NCBI RefSeq assembly: GCF_029223285.1 | Contig: NZ_JARHUJ010000001.1 | Coordinates: forward strand, 868,001-932,000 | Reading direction: 5' to 3' | Source of the DNA: Paraflavitalea sp. CAU 1676 | GTDB lineage: Bacteria > Bacteroidota > Bacteroidia > Chitinophagales > Chitinophagaceae | DNA: 64,000 nucleotides | Part shown: positions 46,333 through 55,785 of the stretch, in pieces | Numbering within the stretch: position 1 is the first letter of the stretch | Layout: each line of letters begins with the position of its first letter | Notes under the pieces: generated by a model | Seen by the model: the letters and a program-made list of their open reading frames with translations, nothing else | The model's database searches: none | What the model was told of the DNA's origin: nothing | Program-made: the position numbers and the translations under genes

Positions 46333-46756
46333 GCAGGGAATAAGTTAAGCTTTAGAAAAACCGCAATTTTTCAACAGGCATGCTTTTGGACTAACATGGC
46401 TCACAGAGGTATTGAACAATTCAATAATAGATTTGGCAAGCAGTGCGCAAATAACCGCGACGTGCTTTTACAGGATGGTATGTGGATTATCTGATGGTGA
46501 AATCAGGTTACAGGGGAATTTCAAGGATTCGTGGGATCGAGAATAAGCTGCTATCTTTTCATCTTGGCAAAGTCGCCGTTTCCAAAAGGATAGTTGAACT
46601 AAGAGGGAGTGGTTTACTATTCGCCGGTAAAAGTAGCAAACAAAATTAATAAACCAAATTTCTCCGCTTATTATCTTATTATTATATGGCAAAAATCACT
46701 ATTTGCCATTGAATTCCAAATACCACTAAAGGGGTATTTATGTAAAAAGCGTAATA
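46333..46756. other. 424-bp intergenic region upstream of the response regulator
   Basis: No convincing gene. On the minus strand TAATTTTG (46648-46641) matches TAnnTTTG, about 310 nt before the response regulator start, without a good -33 element. On the plus strand TAGATTTG occurs near 46428. Low confidence for either. Confidence 0.35.
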
Positions 46757-47956
46757 CTACGCGACCTTTTGGCGGGCCGCTTTTTCCCACAAAACGGTTT
46801 GTTTGTTGCGTAAGAACCGGCTGAAACCTATGAATACAGAGAGGTTCATAAAAAGGAAATAGAAGGGAATATATACTGCTTTCAAACGAATGTTCCTGCT
46901 CGCATAGATCCAACCGGTAATCCCCAGCAAATAGAACAGTCCCTGTAAAACGAGTACGATCTGGTAAAACAATCCGCCGCCAGCCAATACGATCGCCGCG
47001 TTTGCAAAAAGCAGCAACAGCAGGGCTACCGGGCAAACTGTCCAGCGAAGAATGCGATGGGATATGAATTGAAAAGAGGCGACGGGGTACCTGAATACGT
47101 TAAATAAAGCCTTCAAAAGGATCATGGCCTGGAATGCGCCCGCACAAATCCGCACCTTCCTTTTCATTTCATCTTTGATGCTGGCCGATGGAGCTTCTGC
47201 TGCATAGGCATTGGGCTCGTACCGTACCACATAACCATTGATCACGAGCTTTAAAGACTGAACAAAGTCTTCGATAATGGTACCCTCAGGCGCTTTTTCG
47301 AACAGTTCCTTCCGCACAGAAAACAGCTCGCCTGCTGCACCTACTGTAGTATATAATGAAGAGTCAAGTCTTTTCAGGTATGATTCGTATTTCCAGTAAA
47401 GGCCTTCGCCGGCAGCTGCAGCCGCATCTTTTCCCCGCTGTAAGATCTTCTTTTCGCCCGCCACACCGCCAACCCTGGGGTTTTCGTAATGCTTAACGAT
47501 CTCTTTGATGCAGGCTGTATTGAGCAGGGTATTGGCATCACAAAAGATGACCAGGGGGGCTTTCACGTGCTGGATAGCCCTGTTCATGGCGGCTACCTTG
47601 CCGCGACGCTCGGCCTGGTGTAACAACAAAATGCCGGGGTGCCGGCCAATGATCGCAGGTGTATTGTCACTCGATCCGTCGGTTATGAAAACCAGTTCCA
47701 GCTTGTCTTTCGGGTAATCAAGCGCCAGGGTATTGCAGATCTTTTCTTCAATAAAATCTTCTTCATTATAAGCCGCTATCACCAGGGCCACGGCAGGCCA
47801 TCCGCCTTCGGGACCATCGGGTGCCACTTGTTTCCGGGATGGAGCCAATATTGATTTGATCTTTACAAGGATCCAAACCAGGATGCCATACCCTACATAA
47901 CTATAGAATATAAGGAAGAGGCTAATCCAGAAAATGATGATGAATGTTGTTATCAC
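46757..47956 (-). CDS. Family 2 glycosyltransferase, membrane-bound
   Basis: The 399-residue protein has an N-terminal TM helix (FIIIFWISLFLIFYSYVGYG), a GT-A domain with ALVIAAYNEEDFIEEK and ITDGSSDNT, the metal-binding DAN at 140-142, TIIEDF near 225 and three or four C-terminal TM segments. It resembles poly-N-acetylglucosamine synthase-type enzymes, though the QxxRW box reads RKVRI here. The start is GTG, as a stop codon lies just upstream in frame. It is the first gene of the minus-strand glycan cluster, 424 bp before the response regulator. Confidence 0.88.
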   Translation of the reverse strand: MITTFIIIFWISLFLIFYSYVGYGILVWILVKIKSILAPSRKQVAPDGPEGGWPAVALVIAAYNEEDFIEEKICNTLALDYPKDKLELVFITDGSSDNTPAIIGRHPGILLLHQAERRGKVAAMNRAIQHVKAPLVIFCDANTLLNTACIKEIVKHYENPRVGGVAGEKKILQRGKDAAAAAGEGLYWKYESYLKRLDSSLYTTVGAAGELFSVRKELFEKAPEGTIIEDFVQSLKLVINGYVVRYEPNAYAAEAPSASIKDEMKRKVRICAGAFQAMILLKALFNVFRYPVASFQFISHRILRWTVCPVALLLLLFANAAIVLAGGGLFYQIVLVLQGLFYLLGITGWIYASRNIRLKAVYIPFYFLFMNLSVFIGFSRFLRNKQTVLWEKAARQKVA

Positions 47957-48455
47957 GCGTTAGCAGATCATAGCGATCAGGCCGCAATATTATTTCGTTT
48001 TTTTCAAAACATCCCTATTTCGCGGCAACTTAATCCTTGATGGTCCGGTAAACTTGTTATGCAGTCGTTAAGAGGCCGGTGCTGGAAGTTCAATACATGA
48101 GGCATTAATCTATTTGTTAGCAGGTAGTTGCCAGTGTTGTATTACGCTGATGAGTATGGACTGATAAATATCAAAAATACCCGGAAGTGGTTATTGTCGC
48201 TAAGTTATTGTTTAAATAATTTCGCTTTTTAGAAAAGATTACTACTTTTGCTTACCTCCAATAAGCCTCACGTCAAATATCCATTGGGAAGGCCTTCGCT
48301 TAGTGTTTACCTCATTATTCTTAGACAAAACCAGCCTATTACTCAGCTCCAATATGCCTCCTTTACTGTAACAAAAAAGGGACATATCCTCATTTAAAGC
48401 CGTTGCTCAGCTTTTTCTTACAAAACTGAAATAACGTTTTTAACCATAGCGTAAT
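47957..48455. other. 499-bp divergent intergenic region
   Basis: Divergent promoters must lie here. On the plus strand a -7 match is visible. A 14-bp direct repeat, CTCCAATAAGCCTC at 48256 and CTCCAATATGCCTC at 48347, lies in the predicted 5-prime leader of the giant gene. No gene is evident. Confidence 0.5.
48220..48250 (+). promoter_or_regulatory. Candidate promoter of the 2386-aa gene
   Basis: TTTC (48220-48223), 19-bp spacer and TACTTTTG (48243-48250), which matches TAnnTTTG exactly. It predicts an mRNA leader of about 200 nt. Confidence 0.5.
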
Positions 48456-51400
48456 ATGAAGCGATTACTACTTCTTACCACAACATGTGTGTTGTTTTGT
48501 GTTGCCATGCAAGCACAAAACGTCTTTAACCCTGCCGACCCGATCGTGCGCTACAACTCTGCTGCAGCGTTGGGCACCTCCACCAATCCCAATCCCGCTA
48601 TTCAGGGATTGCAAAAGTGGGTGAGTGTGGCCTCCAACGGTATCAGTACGGGTAGCGGCAACTGGGATGCGTCTTCTTACAAGGCGTATTTCATCAACCT
48701 CAACGGTGCACAATTGTGCTTTCGTTTGAAATTCCCCAAAAGCTACACCAATGCCGACAGCATCAACAAGAAGTATCCGATGATGTTGTTCCTGCATGGT
48801 GCCGGCGAGCCTGGATGTCCTTCCAACGGAGGCATCTATAATAATGAGCGCCAGCTTACGCACGGCGGTAAATTGTTCCGCGACAGAGTAGACAATGGCT
48901 CTTTCGACGGATTTCTGATCTACCCACAGGCTCTCACCAACAGCACCTGTTCCAGTAACTGGGGTGTTGGTACCAATTCTTATAACATGTTCCTGGCTAT
49001 CGTTGACTCTCTGGTGAAACATACCAGAGGCGACGTTGACAGGTTGTTTGTGGATGGCTTGTCAAACGGTGGCGCAGCTGCCTGGTACCTGACAGCTGCT
49101 TATCCTACCCGAGTCGCTGCTGCTGCTCCTTCAGCTGCCGCTACCGGCGAATCCAATTTTAACGACTTCGTTCATATTCCCATTTGGTTTGCTTCGGGTG
49201 GTAAAGACTCCAACCCAACCCAGGGTTTTTCAGAAGGCGTATACAATGCTTTAAAAACAAGAGGTTCAAACGTCAGGTTTACGCTGTATCCCGACCTCGG
49301 CCACAGCGTATGGACTAACCATTGGAATGAGCCTGGTTTTGTTGACTTCATGAATGCAGGTCACAAAGCCAATCCGCTCATATTCTTTCAAAGAGATCAA
49401 TACTGTCCCGATTCTCCGATCAATGTGAAATTGGGTATCTCCAAAGGATTTGTCGCTTATGAGTGGCAAAAAGATGGCGTTACCATCGCTTCAAGAAGCG
49501 GCGGTGTCAATACCATTATAGATAACAGTGCTATCATTAGCTATGGTGCAGACGGTAATGAATTAACCGTAAAAGCTTTTGGTACTTATCGCGTGCGTTT
49601 CAAGAGAACAGCGTCCGGAGCATGGTCTTCCTGGTCGCCAAAGCCAGCTGTGATCAGCTCCAAGCCTGTTACGCAAACTCCCATGCCAACCATCAATGGT
49701 TTGAAGAGTAATGTGCTGCCTGCACCTGATGGCAGTGCTACAGTATCGTTGAAATTGCCTGATGGTTATGTTTCCTACCAATGGTTCCAAGGTGCTACTG
49801 TAGTTGGCAACCAGCAAACATTCAATGCACAGCCTGGTAATTATACGGCTAAGGTGGTAGAGCAATTTGGTTGCGGTGCCCAGCCTTCCGGTGTTTACAC
49901 TGTAATCAGCGCGAATGGTAGCCCCAAGCCTGAATCGGCTAAGAACCTTTCAGCGACCACTTTGTCGCTGACAAGCATTCAACTTGACTGGAGCGATAAT
50001 CCGAACGCGCCTGTGAATGAAACCGGCTTTGAGATCTACCGCGCTACTACGGCAGGTGGACCTTATCAGTTGGTAACCATTGCGCCAGCCAATACAACTT
50101 CTTATGCCAATACTGGCCTGTCTTCAAATACGCAATATTATTATATAGTACGCGCCATCGGTACTACAGGAGCTGCTGCGGTTAGCAATGAAGCGGATGC
50201 GAAGACCGGTGTTGACAATATGCCTCCCACCGCTCCTTCGAACCTGACGCTGGTAGGTGCTTTCACCAACTATGTTAATATTACATGGACAGGTTCTACA
50301 GATGAAGTAGGTGTTGAGAAATATGATGTATATGTTAATGGTAACAAGATGTACACGACAACAGAAACGTCGCTGATCATCTCTAACCTCGACAGCAACC
50401 AGGTTTACTCGATCGTGGTAAAAGCACGCGACCTTGCCGGTAACGTGTCTTCACCCAGTAACCAGGTTACAGCTACGACTGCTTTAACTTATAATGGATT
50501 AACCTACAAATATTACGAAGGACCAACCTGGAGCAACCTGCCCAATTTCGACGCCCTGTTCCCGGCAAAAACCGGATCTGTGTCGAATGCAGTGGTAACG
50601 CCCAGACTCCGTACCGATAACTTTGGCTTCCTGTGGGAAGGTTATATCAACGTTCCTACTACTGCCAGCTATACATTTGAAGTTTGTTCCGACGACGGAA
50701 GCCGTTTGTATGTAGATCAAACTTATGGCTTCTCAAAAACGCCATTGATTAATAATGATGGCTCCCATGGCAATACCTGCAAAACAGGCACCATTACCCT
50801 CACTGCAGGATTGCATCCGATTGCCCTCGCTTACTTCGATGGTACCGGAAGTGATGCCATTTCCTGGAGCTGGCAAAACAATGCCGGTTTGGCCAAGCAA
50901 GCTATCCCGAGCTCGGTACTCTTTGCTACTGGCCAGGTAGCAGCTACGATGACGGTGCCAACGCGACTGGTGGCTACGGCAATTGGTCATACCAAAATCA
51001 ACCTCACCTGGGCTGATAACAGCAACAATGAAACTGGCTTCGAGATACTTCGCTCTACCAGTGCGAATGGAACATTCAGCCAGGTAGCAACGGTAGCCGG
51101 TACCTCTTATACCGATTCAAACCTGCTGGCCAATACCAAGTATTTCTACAAGGTGCGTGCTATCGGTTTGAACAATGAGTCGGACTACAACGGTACTTAT
51201 ACCGAAGCCAACTGGAAAGTGAACAACAGCACTGCTGATAACAATGGTAACACAGCCCGTGCCCTGACATTGACTGGTGCTACTTATACCAATGCTGGCG
51301 TGAAGGAAGGCACTCATGCGCTGAACCTGAACGGTACCAACCAGTATGCTACGATCAACAATAGCAGTTCGGGTCAGTTCCCAAGCGATGGTGCTTACAC

Positions 51401-54400
51401 CAAACGTACTGTAGCCCTGTGGGTTAAGCCTACAGTGATCTCTAATAATAAAGTGATCTTCGACTTCGGCAGCAACGCCAATGGTCTCGCGCTTCGCTTT
51501 ACCGGCGGTGTATTACAAGCTGGTATCGCCAGCGCCAGCACGCGCCAAACGGCTACTGCTTCAGCAACCGACTTCAATGCAAATTGGGTGAACGGTGCCT
51601 GGAATCATGTTGCTGTAGTATATAATGTAGGCTCTCTGAAAGTTTACCTGAACGGTGTTGAAGTAGCGGCTAACAATGCATTGGGCTTCACCAGTGTGGC
51701 TGCCTCTACCAACAACAACTCACGTTTGGGCTATTCTGGTAACAATAATGCCGACAATGCCTTTAATCAGTCAAATACACCTAATGATTACTTCGGTGGT
51801 CAGATGGATGATATCTATGTGATCAATGGTGCATTGGCAATTGATGAGATTGCTTCACTCGTGAATCTCTCTTACCTGCCTGCCAGCGATACTACGTTTG
51901 TAACGCCTTCTGCGCCGGCTGCTCCGGGTTCACTGACAGCCAATGCAGTGTCAGGCTCTACCGTAAACCTCGCCTGGTCTGATAATTCAAACGACGAAAC
52001 AGGATTCGAGATATATCGTTCGGCTTCGAACAATACCAACTATCGCCTGATATCAACCGTACCTGCCGGTACAGCTGCCTTCTCCGATACCACCCTGTTT
52101 GCAAATGCTACTTACTTCTATAAGGTAAGAGCAACTGGTCTTGCTGCTCCTTCGGGATACGGCAATGAAGTTTCGGTTGTAACACCGAACACCATTCCTG
52201 CTTTTGCCAATATCGGTGACTTTACCATCAGGTACAACACGGCGCACACCCTCACAGTGGTGGCCAACGATCCCGATGGTGATGCGCTGTCATTCACTAC
52301 CGAGAACCTGCCATACTTTGCAGTAGCACAGAACGCTACCGCCAACAGCATCGATATCGTATCAACACCTTCTGTGGTTGATCAGGGATCATATGCGATC
52401 ACCGTGTATGTAACAGATGTATATGGCGGAAAAGACACCATTATATATAATATGATGGTGAATGACAACAACCTGCCGGTCATCAGCCCCATTGCCAACG
52501 TGACTGTATCTGAAGGCGAAACCCGTAAGGTGGCGCTGGTAGCTACTGATGTCGACGGAAATCAAACACTGGTGTGGACGGTTGTTGACAAGCCTTCTTT
52601 TGCTACGCTCGTAGACAGCGGCAATGGTCGTGCGTCTGTAACATTTACCCCCAACCTGTTTGCTGCCGGTACATACAGCATGACTGTGAAAGCAGATGAC
52701 GGTTATGACGGCTGGATTACCAAGACCTTCTCTATAACAGTGGGTGAAAAGGATCCTAATGAGACCTTCCAGATTAATATGAAGTATAATAACGCCGGAG
52801 GTGCAGGATGGAATGATGTGGAAACTGGTGGCGGCGGTCTCTTCAACCTGGCCAACCTGAAGAATACCAAGGGTGCTACCAGCACCGTGGGTGTTAACCT
52901 GATCAGCGGTATCTACGGCGCTGCCGATGCCGGTGTGCAAGGTGGTGGAGTATACCCCAACTCTGTCATGAAAGACGGAATCTTCTGGGGTTATAGCTGG
53001 CAGGGTGGAACACCTGTTGATACGCTCCGCATGCGCGTATATGGATTAGAGCCCGGCAGAAGCTATAACTTCACTTTCATGGGTAGCAACAACTGTACAT
53101 TCTGTGGTACAGAGGCCAATTCGTTCACTACCTATAAGATCGGCGCTCAAACAGCTGTAGTGCCTTTCTATATGAACGCTAATAAGACTGATACGATCTA
53201 CCAGGTTCAGCCTAATGCCAGCGGTGAGGTGATCATCACGATGATCGGCGACCCTAATGGCAACGTAGGTGGTACACTCAATTCCTTCGTGATCGACGCA
53301 CTGTACGACGACAGCACTACGCCTGTTAAACCTACCAACCTGGTAGCGGTAGCAGAGCCTACCGGTGTGAAACTCACTTGGAGCGATAAAGCATACAATG
53401 AGGCTTCTTACCTGGTATACCGTGCAACGGTGAAGGCTGGTCCTTACACCCTGGTGAACACACTCGGTGGTGGTGCAATTACCTACACCGATCAGGATGT
53501 TGCTCCATTTACTCAATATTTCTATTACGTTGCAGGTGTGAACGGTTATGGCACAGGTGCATCGAGCGATACTGCAACTGCAACTACTGCCAACAACAAA
53601 CCTGTAATAGCAGGAGTTACTCCTTCACTGGTACTGAAAACCGACGGTAATAACCAGGACGACTTTACAGTAACTGATGATGCTGGCGATAACTTAACGG
53701 TGACGATCGTGAACAAGCCTACCTACGTTACCCTTCAATCACTGGGTGGTAGCAACTACAGGCTGATCGCGGCGCCAACTGCCAGCGACCTGGGTAAAGT
53801 TACCTTCACGGTGAAAGTAACAGACGACCACGGTGGTGAAGCTACCAGCGATGTAACCATTGCGGTAAGCGATAAGAACACCCGTTCGGTGTATGTTAAC
53901 TTCGCAACCTGGGGTGATGAAGCTCCGGCTCCATGGAACAACATAGTAGGTTATATCGGAGCGGGTTATACCCTGCCCAACCTGGTTGACGAGAACAACA
54001 CCTCTACTCCGTTCAACATCCAGATGGTGAATGGCTGGACCGGCATCTCTTACCTGGGTCATAATACCGGCAACAATACCGGTGTATATCCCGACGTAGT
54101 ACTGAAGAGCGGTCTGTGGGATAATACCAGAACTACCAGAACTATCCGTTTCAACAACCTGGATAACAGCAAGCGCTACAACGTGGTGATCGTTGGTTCA
54201 CAAAACGAAGGTCTCGACGCATCTGCCCGCTACTCTTCCGGTAGCACCAGCGATACACTCAATTCCAGCTACAATACCAACCTCACCGGTAACCTGAACA
54301 ACCTGACACCGGTTGGTGGTGTGATCACGGTGAACCTCGATCAGTTTGCGAGCGCTACCTTTATGTTCATCACAGCTATTCAACTGGAAGAGTTCGCACC

Positions 54401-55616
54401 TGGTATCAACCTTAACCCGGTTAACCTGTATGTAGAACCCAAAGACAGAAACGCTGCGATCCTCAGCTGGTCTGACAGAAGTGCGAATGAAGATGCAGCT
54501 GGTGGCTTCCAACTGGAGCGCGCTACTGATGAGGCTTTTGCTACTGCAGTTGCCGTAAACCTGCCAGGTAATACAACCACTTACACCAGCACTGGCCTTG
54601 CACCCAATACCAAATACTGGTACCGTGTTCGCGCTAAAGTTGGTGGTGTGTATACCGATTGGAGCAATGTTGGTAAAACCATCACGCCGCAGGCAATCAC
54701 TTATGTGAACTTCAACTTCGCTACCGAGTTCAACGCACCGTCGCCCTGGTACAACCTGGCTGCGCTGCCCAACCAGAACTTCACGTTCTCTAACCTGCCA
54801 AACCAGTCAAACCAACCGACCAGTTTGTCACTCAGCATCGAGAAGACGATGAACGGCGACAACAACTTCGGTGTGATCACCGGCAATAACTCGGGTGTTG
54901 CGCCTGATGTGGTACTGCAATCCAACTACTGGATCGACAATACCCAGCAATCTCAAGTGAAGCTTTCCGGCCTCAACCAGGCAAGACGTTACCGTATCGG
55001 CTTCCTCGGAAGTATGAGCACCAACGGTTGGTTCGCAGGTAACTACACTTGTACTTATACCATCAATGGCAGAACAGTGTACCTGAACTCCTGGATGAAC
55101 TCTACCAAGATCGTTTACATCGGTAATGTACAGGCTGATGCAAATGGTGAGGTGTTGCTGAACTTCTCAACTACACAGGAAGCGGCTTACGGTTTCAATG
55201 GTGGTATCATCATCGAAGCTTACGACGACCAGCCTGTTGGTGGAACAGTATTGAACGGTGCTGAAGTGATCAATGGCACATCGGTTGCCACTGTAGTGGA
55301 AGATGAAGCAGCCCGCACGGTTGCCGCTACCAACAACAGGGAGATCACCGGAGGCAGAATGTATCCCAATCCGTTCGTTGACCAGATCAACCTGGACTTC
55401 AACAATACAGCTGCCGACAACCATGTATCAGTAGATGTATATGACCTGAGCGGTAAACTGATGTTCAGGCAGGCATTTGGTAAACTGGCAGCCGGTTACA
55501 ATACGCTCCGCGTAAACACTGGTTCCGGTAAGCTCAATACCGGTATCTACATGATCACTTTAAATGTGAACGGTAAACCGGTACAGGTAAGTAAAATGGT
55601 AAAGGCTAACAAATAG
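48456..55616 (+). CDS. Giant secreted esterase-like protein with FN3, PA14 and LamG domains and T9SS sorting domain (2386 aa)
   Basis: A signal peptide (1-20) precedes an alpha/beta-hydrolase domain (about 80-310) with HGAGEPG, Ser203 in GLSNGG, Asp251 in GGKDSN and His283 in LGHSVW. Downstream are Ig-like segments, two FN3 domains (about 490-680), a PA14 domain (about 685-825; YKYYEGPTWSNLP), FN3, a LamG-like domain (about 940-1140; TVALWVKPTV), FN3 and cadherin-like repeats. Three malectin-like modules alternate with FN3 and Ig-like repeats to about 2260. The C-terminal type A sorting domain begins MYPNPFVDQI. PA14, LamG and malectin-like modules often bind carbohydrate, so it probably acts on or anchors surface glycans. 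It lies between the two halves of the polysaccharide locus. Confidence 0.88.
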   Translation: MKRLLLLTTTCVLFCVAMQAQNVFNPADPIVRYNSAAALGTSTNPNPAIQGLQKWVSVASNGISTGSGNWDASSYKAYFINLNGAQLCFRLKFPKSYTNADSINKKYPMMLFLHGAGEPGCPSNGGIYNNERQLTHGGKLFRDRVDNGSFDGFLIYPQALTNSTCSSNWGVGTNSYNMFLAIVDSLVKHTRGDVDRLFVDGLSNGGAAAWYLTAAYPTRVAAAAPSAAATGESNFNDFVHIPIWFASGGKDSNPTQGFSEGVYNALKTRGSNVRFTLYPDLGHSVWTNHWNEPGFVDFMNAGHKANPLIFFQRDQYCPDSPINVKLGISKGFVAYEWQKDGVTIASRSGGVNTIIDNSAIISYGADGNELTVKAFGTYRVRFKRTASGAWSSWSPKPAVISSKPVTQTPMPTINGLKSNVLPAPDGSATVSLKLPDGYVSYQWFQGATVVGNQQTFNAQPGNYTAKVVEQFGCGAQPSGVYTVISANGSPKPESAKNLSATTLSLTSIQLDWSDNPNAPVNETGFEIYRATTAGGPYQLVTIAPANTTSYANTGLSSNTQYYYIVRAIGTTGAAAVSNEADAKTGVDNMPPTAPSNLTLVGAFTNYVNITWTGSTDEVGVEKYDVYVNGNKMYTTTETSLIISNLDSNQVYSIVVKARDLAGNVSSPSNQVTATTALTYNGLTYKYYEGPTWSNLPNFDALFPAKTGSVSNAVVTPRLRTDNFGFLWEGYINVPTTASYTFEVCSDDGSRLYVDQTYGFSKTPLINNDGSHGNTCKTGTITLTAGLHPIALAYFDGTGSDAISWSWQNNAGLAKQAIPSSVLFATGQVAATMTVPTRLVATAIGHTKINLTWADNSNNETGFEILRSTSANGTFSQVATVAGTSYTDSNLLANTKYFYKVRAIGLNNESDYNGTYTEANWKVNNSTADNNGNTARALTLTGATYTNAGVKEGTHALNLNGTNQYATINNSSSGQFPSDGAYTKRTVALWVKPTVISNNKVIFDFGSNANGLALRFTGGVLQAGIASASTRQTATASATDFNANWVNGAWNHVAVVYNVGSLKVYLNGVEVAANNALGFTSVAASTNNNSRLGYSGNNNADNAFNQSNTPNDYFGGQMDDIYVINGALAIDEIASLVNLSYLPASDTTFVTPSAPAAPGSLTANAVSGSTVNLAWSDNSNDETGFEIYRSASNNTNYRLISTVPAGTAAFSDTTLFANATYFYKVRATGLAAPSGYGNEVSVVTPNTIPAFANIGDFTIRYNTAHTLTVVANDPDGDALSFTTENLPYFAVAQNATANSIDIVSTPSVVDQGSYAITVYVTDVYGGKDTIIYNMMVNDNNLPVISPIANVTVSEGETRKVALVATDVDGNQTLVWTVVDKPSFATLVDSGNGRASVTFTPNLFAAGTYSMTVKADDGYDGWITKTFSITVGEKDPNETFQINMKYNNAGGAGWNDVETGGGGLFNLANLKNTKGATSTVGVNLISGIYGAADAGVQGGGVYPNSVMKDGIFWGYSWQGGTPVDTLRMRVYGLEPGRSYNFTFMGSNNCTFCGTEANSFTTYKIGAQTAVVPFYMNANKTDTIYQVQPNASGEVIITMIGDPNGNVGGTLNSFVIDALYDDSTTPVKPTNLVAVAEPTGVKLTWSDKAYNEASYLVYRATVKAGPYTLVNTLGGGAITYTDQDVAPFTQYFYYVAGVNGYGTGASSDTATATTANNKPVIAGVTPSLVLKTDGNNQDDFTVTDDAGDNLTVTIVNKPTYVTLQSLGGSNYRLIAAPTASDLGKVTFTVKVTDDHGGEATSDVTIAVSDKNTRSVYVNFATWGDEAPAPWNNIVGYIGAGYTLPNLVDENNTSTPFNIQMVNGWTGISYLGHNTGNNTGVYPDVVLKSGLWDNTRTTRTIRFNNLDNSKRYNVVIVGSQNEGLDASARYSSGSTSDTLNSSYNTNLTGNLNNLTPVGGVITVNLDQFASATFMFITAIQLEEFAPGINLNPVNLYVEPKDRNAAILSWSDRSANEDAAGGFQLERATDEAFATAVAVNLPGNTTTYTSTGLAPNTKYWYRVRAKVGGVYTDWSNVGKTITPQAITYVNFNFATEFNAPSPWYNLAALPNQNFTFSNLPNQSNQPTSLSLSIEKTMNGDNNFGVITGNNSGVAPDVVLQSNYWIDNTQQSQVKLSGLNQARRYRIGFLGSMSTNGWFAGNYTCTYTINGRTVYLNSWMNSTKIVYIGNVQADANGEVLLNFSTTQEAAYGFNGGIIIEAYDDQPVGGTVLNGAEVINGTSVATVVEDEAARTVAATNNREITGGRMYPNPFVDQINLDFNNTAADNHVSVDVYDLSGKLMFRQAFGKLAAGYNTLRVNTGSGKLNTGIYMITLNVNGKPVQVSKMVKANK

Positions 55617-55633
55617 CCCGATCATAAAGAATA

Positions 55634-55662
55634 CGGTCCGTTTAGCCTCGGTAAACGGACCG
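55634..55662 (+). terminator. First terminator after the 2386-aa gene
   Basis: CGGTCCGTTTA and TAAACGGACCG form an 11-bp stem around a 7-nt loop, followed by CTTTTCCC. Confidence 0.8.
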
Positions 55663-55710
55663 CTTTTCCCGACAGGGAGTTTAGCTTAAAAAAAGGATTA
55701 ACTATACCAA

Positions 55711-55746
55711 AAACCGGGAAACCATTATGGTCTCCCGGTTTTTTTT
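55711..55746 (+). terminator. Second, strong terminator just before the Wzz/Wzc-like gene
   Basis: AAACCGGGA and TCCCGGTTT with an inner four-pair extension and a TTA loop, followed by eight T. It ends only 39 bp before the next start codon, so it may also act as an attenuator for the polysaccharide operon. Confidence 0.85.
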
Positions 55747-55785
55747 GCTACTTTTTCACCTCGAAACACACAAAAAAGAAACCTT

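Noticed and set aside
48256..48360. 14-bp direct repeat in the leader of the 2386-aa gene considered as an operator pair
   Set aside because: Spacing of 91 bp and lack of dyad symmetry give little support; noted only in the intergenic entry.
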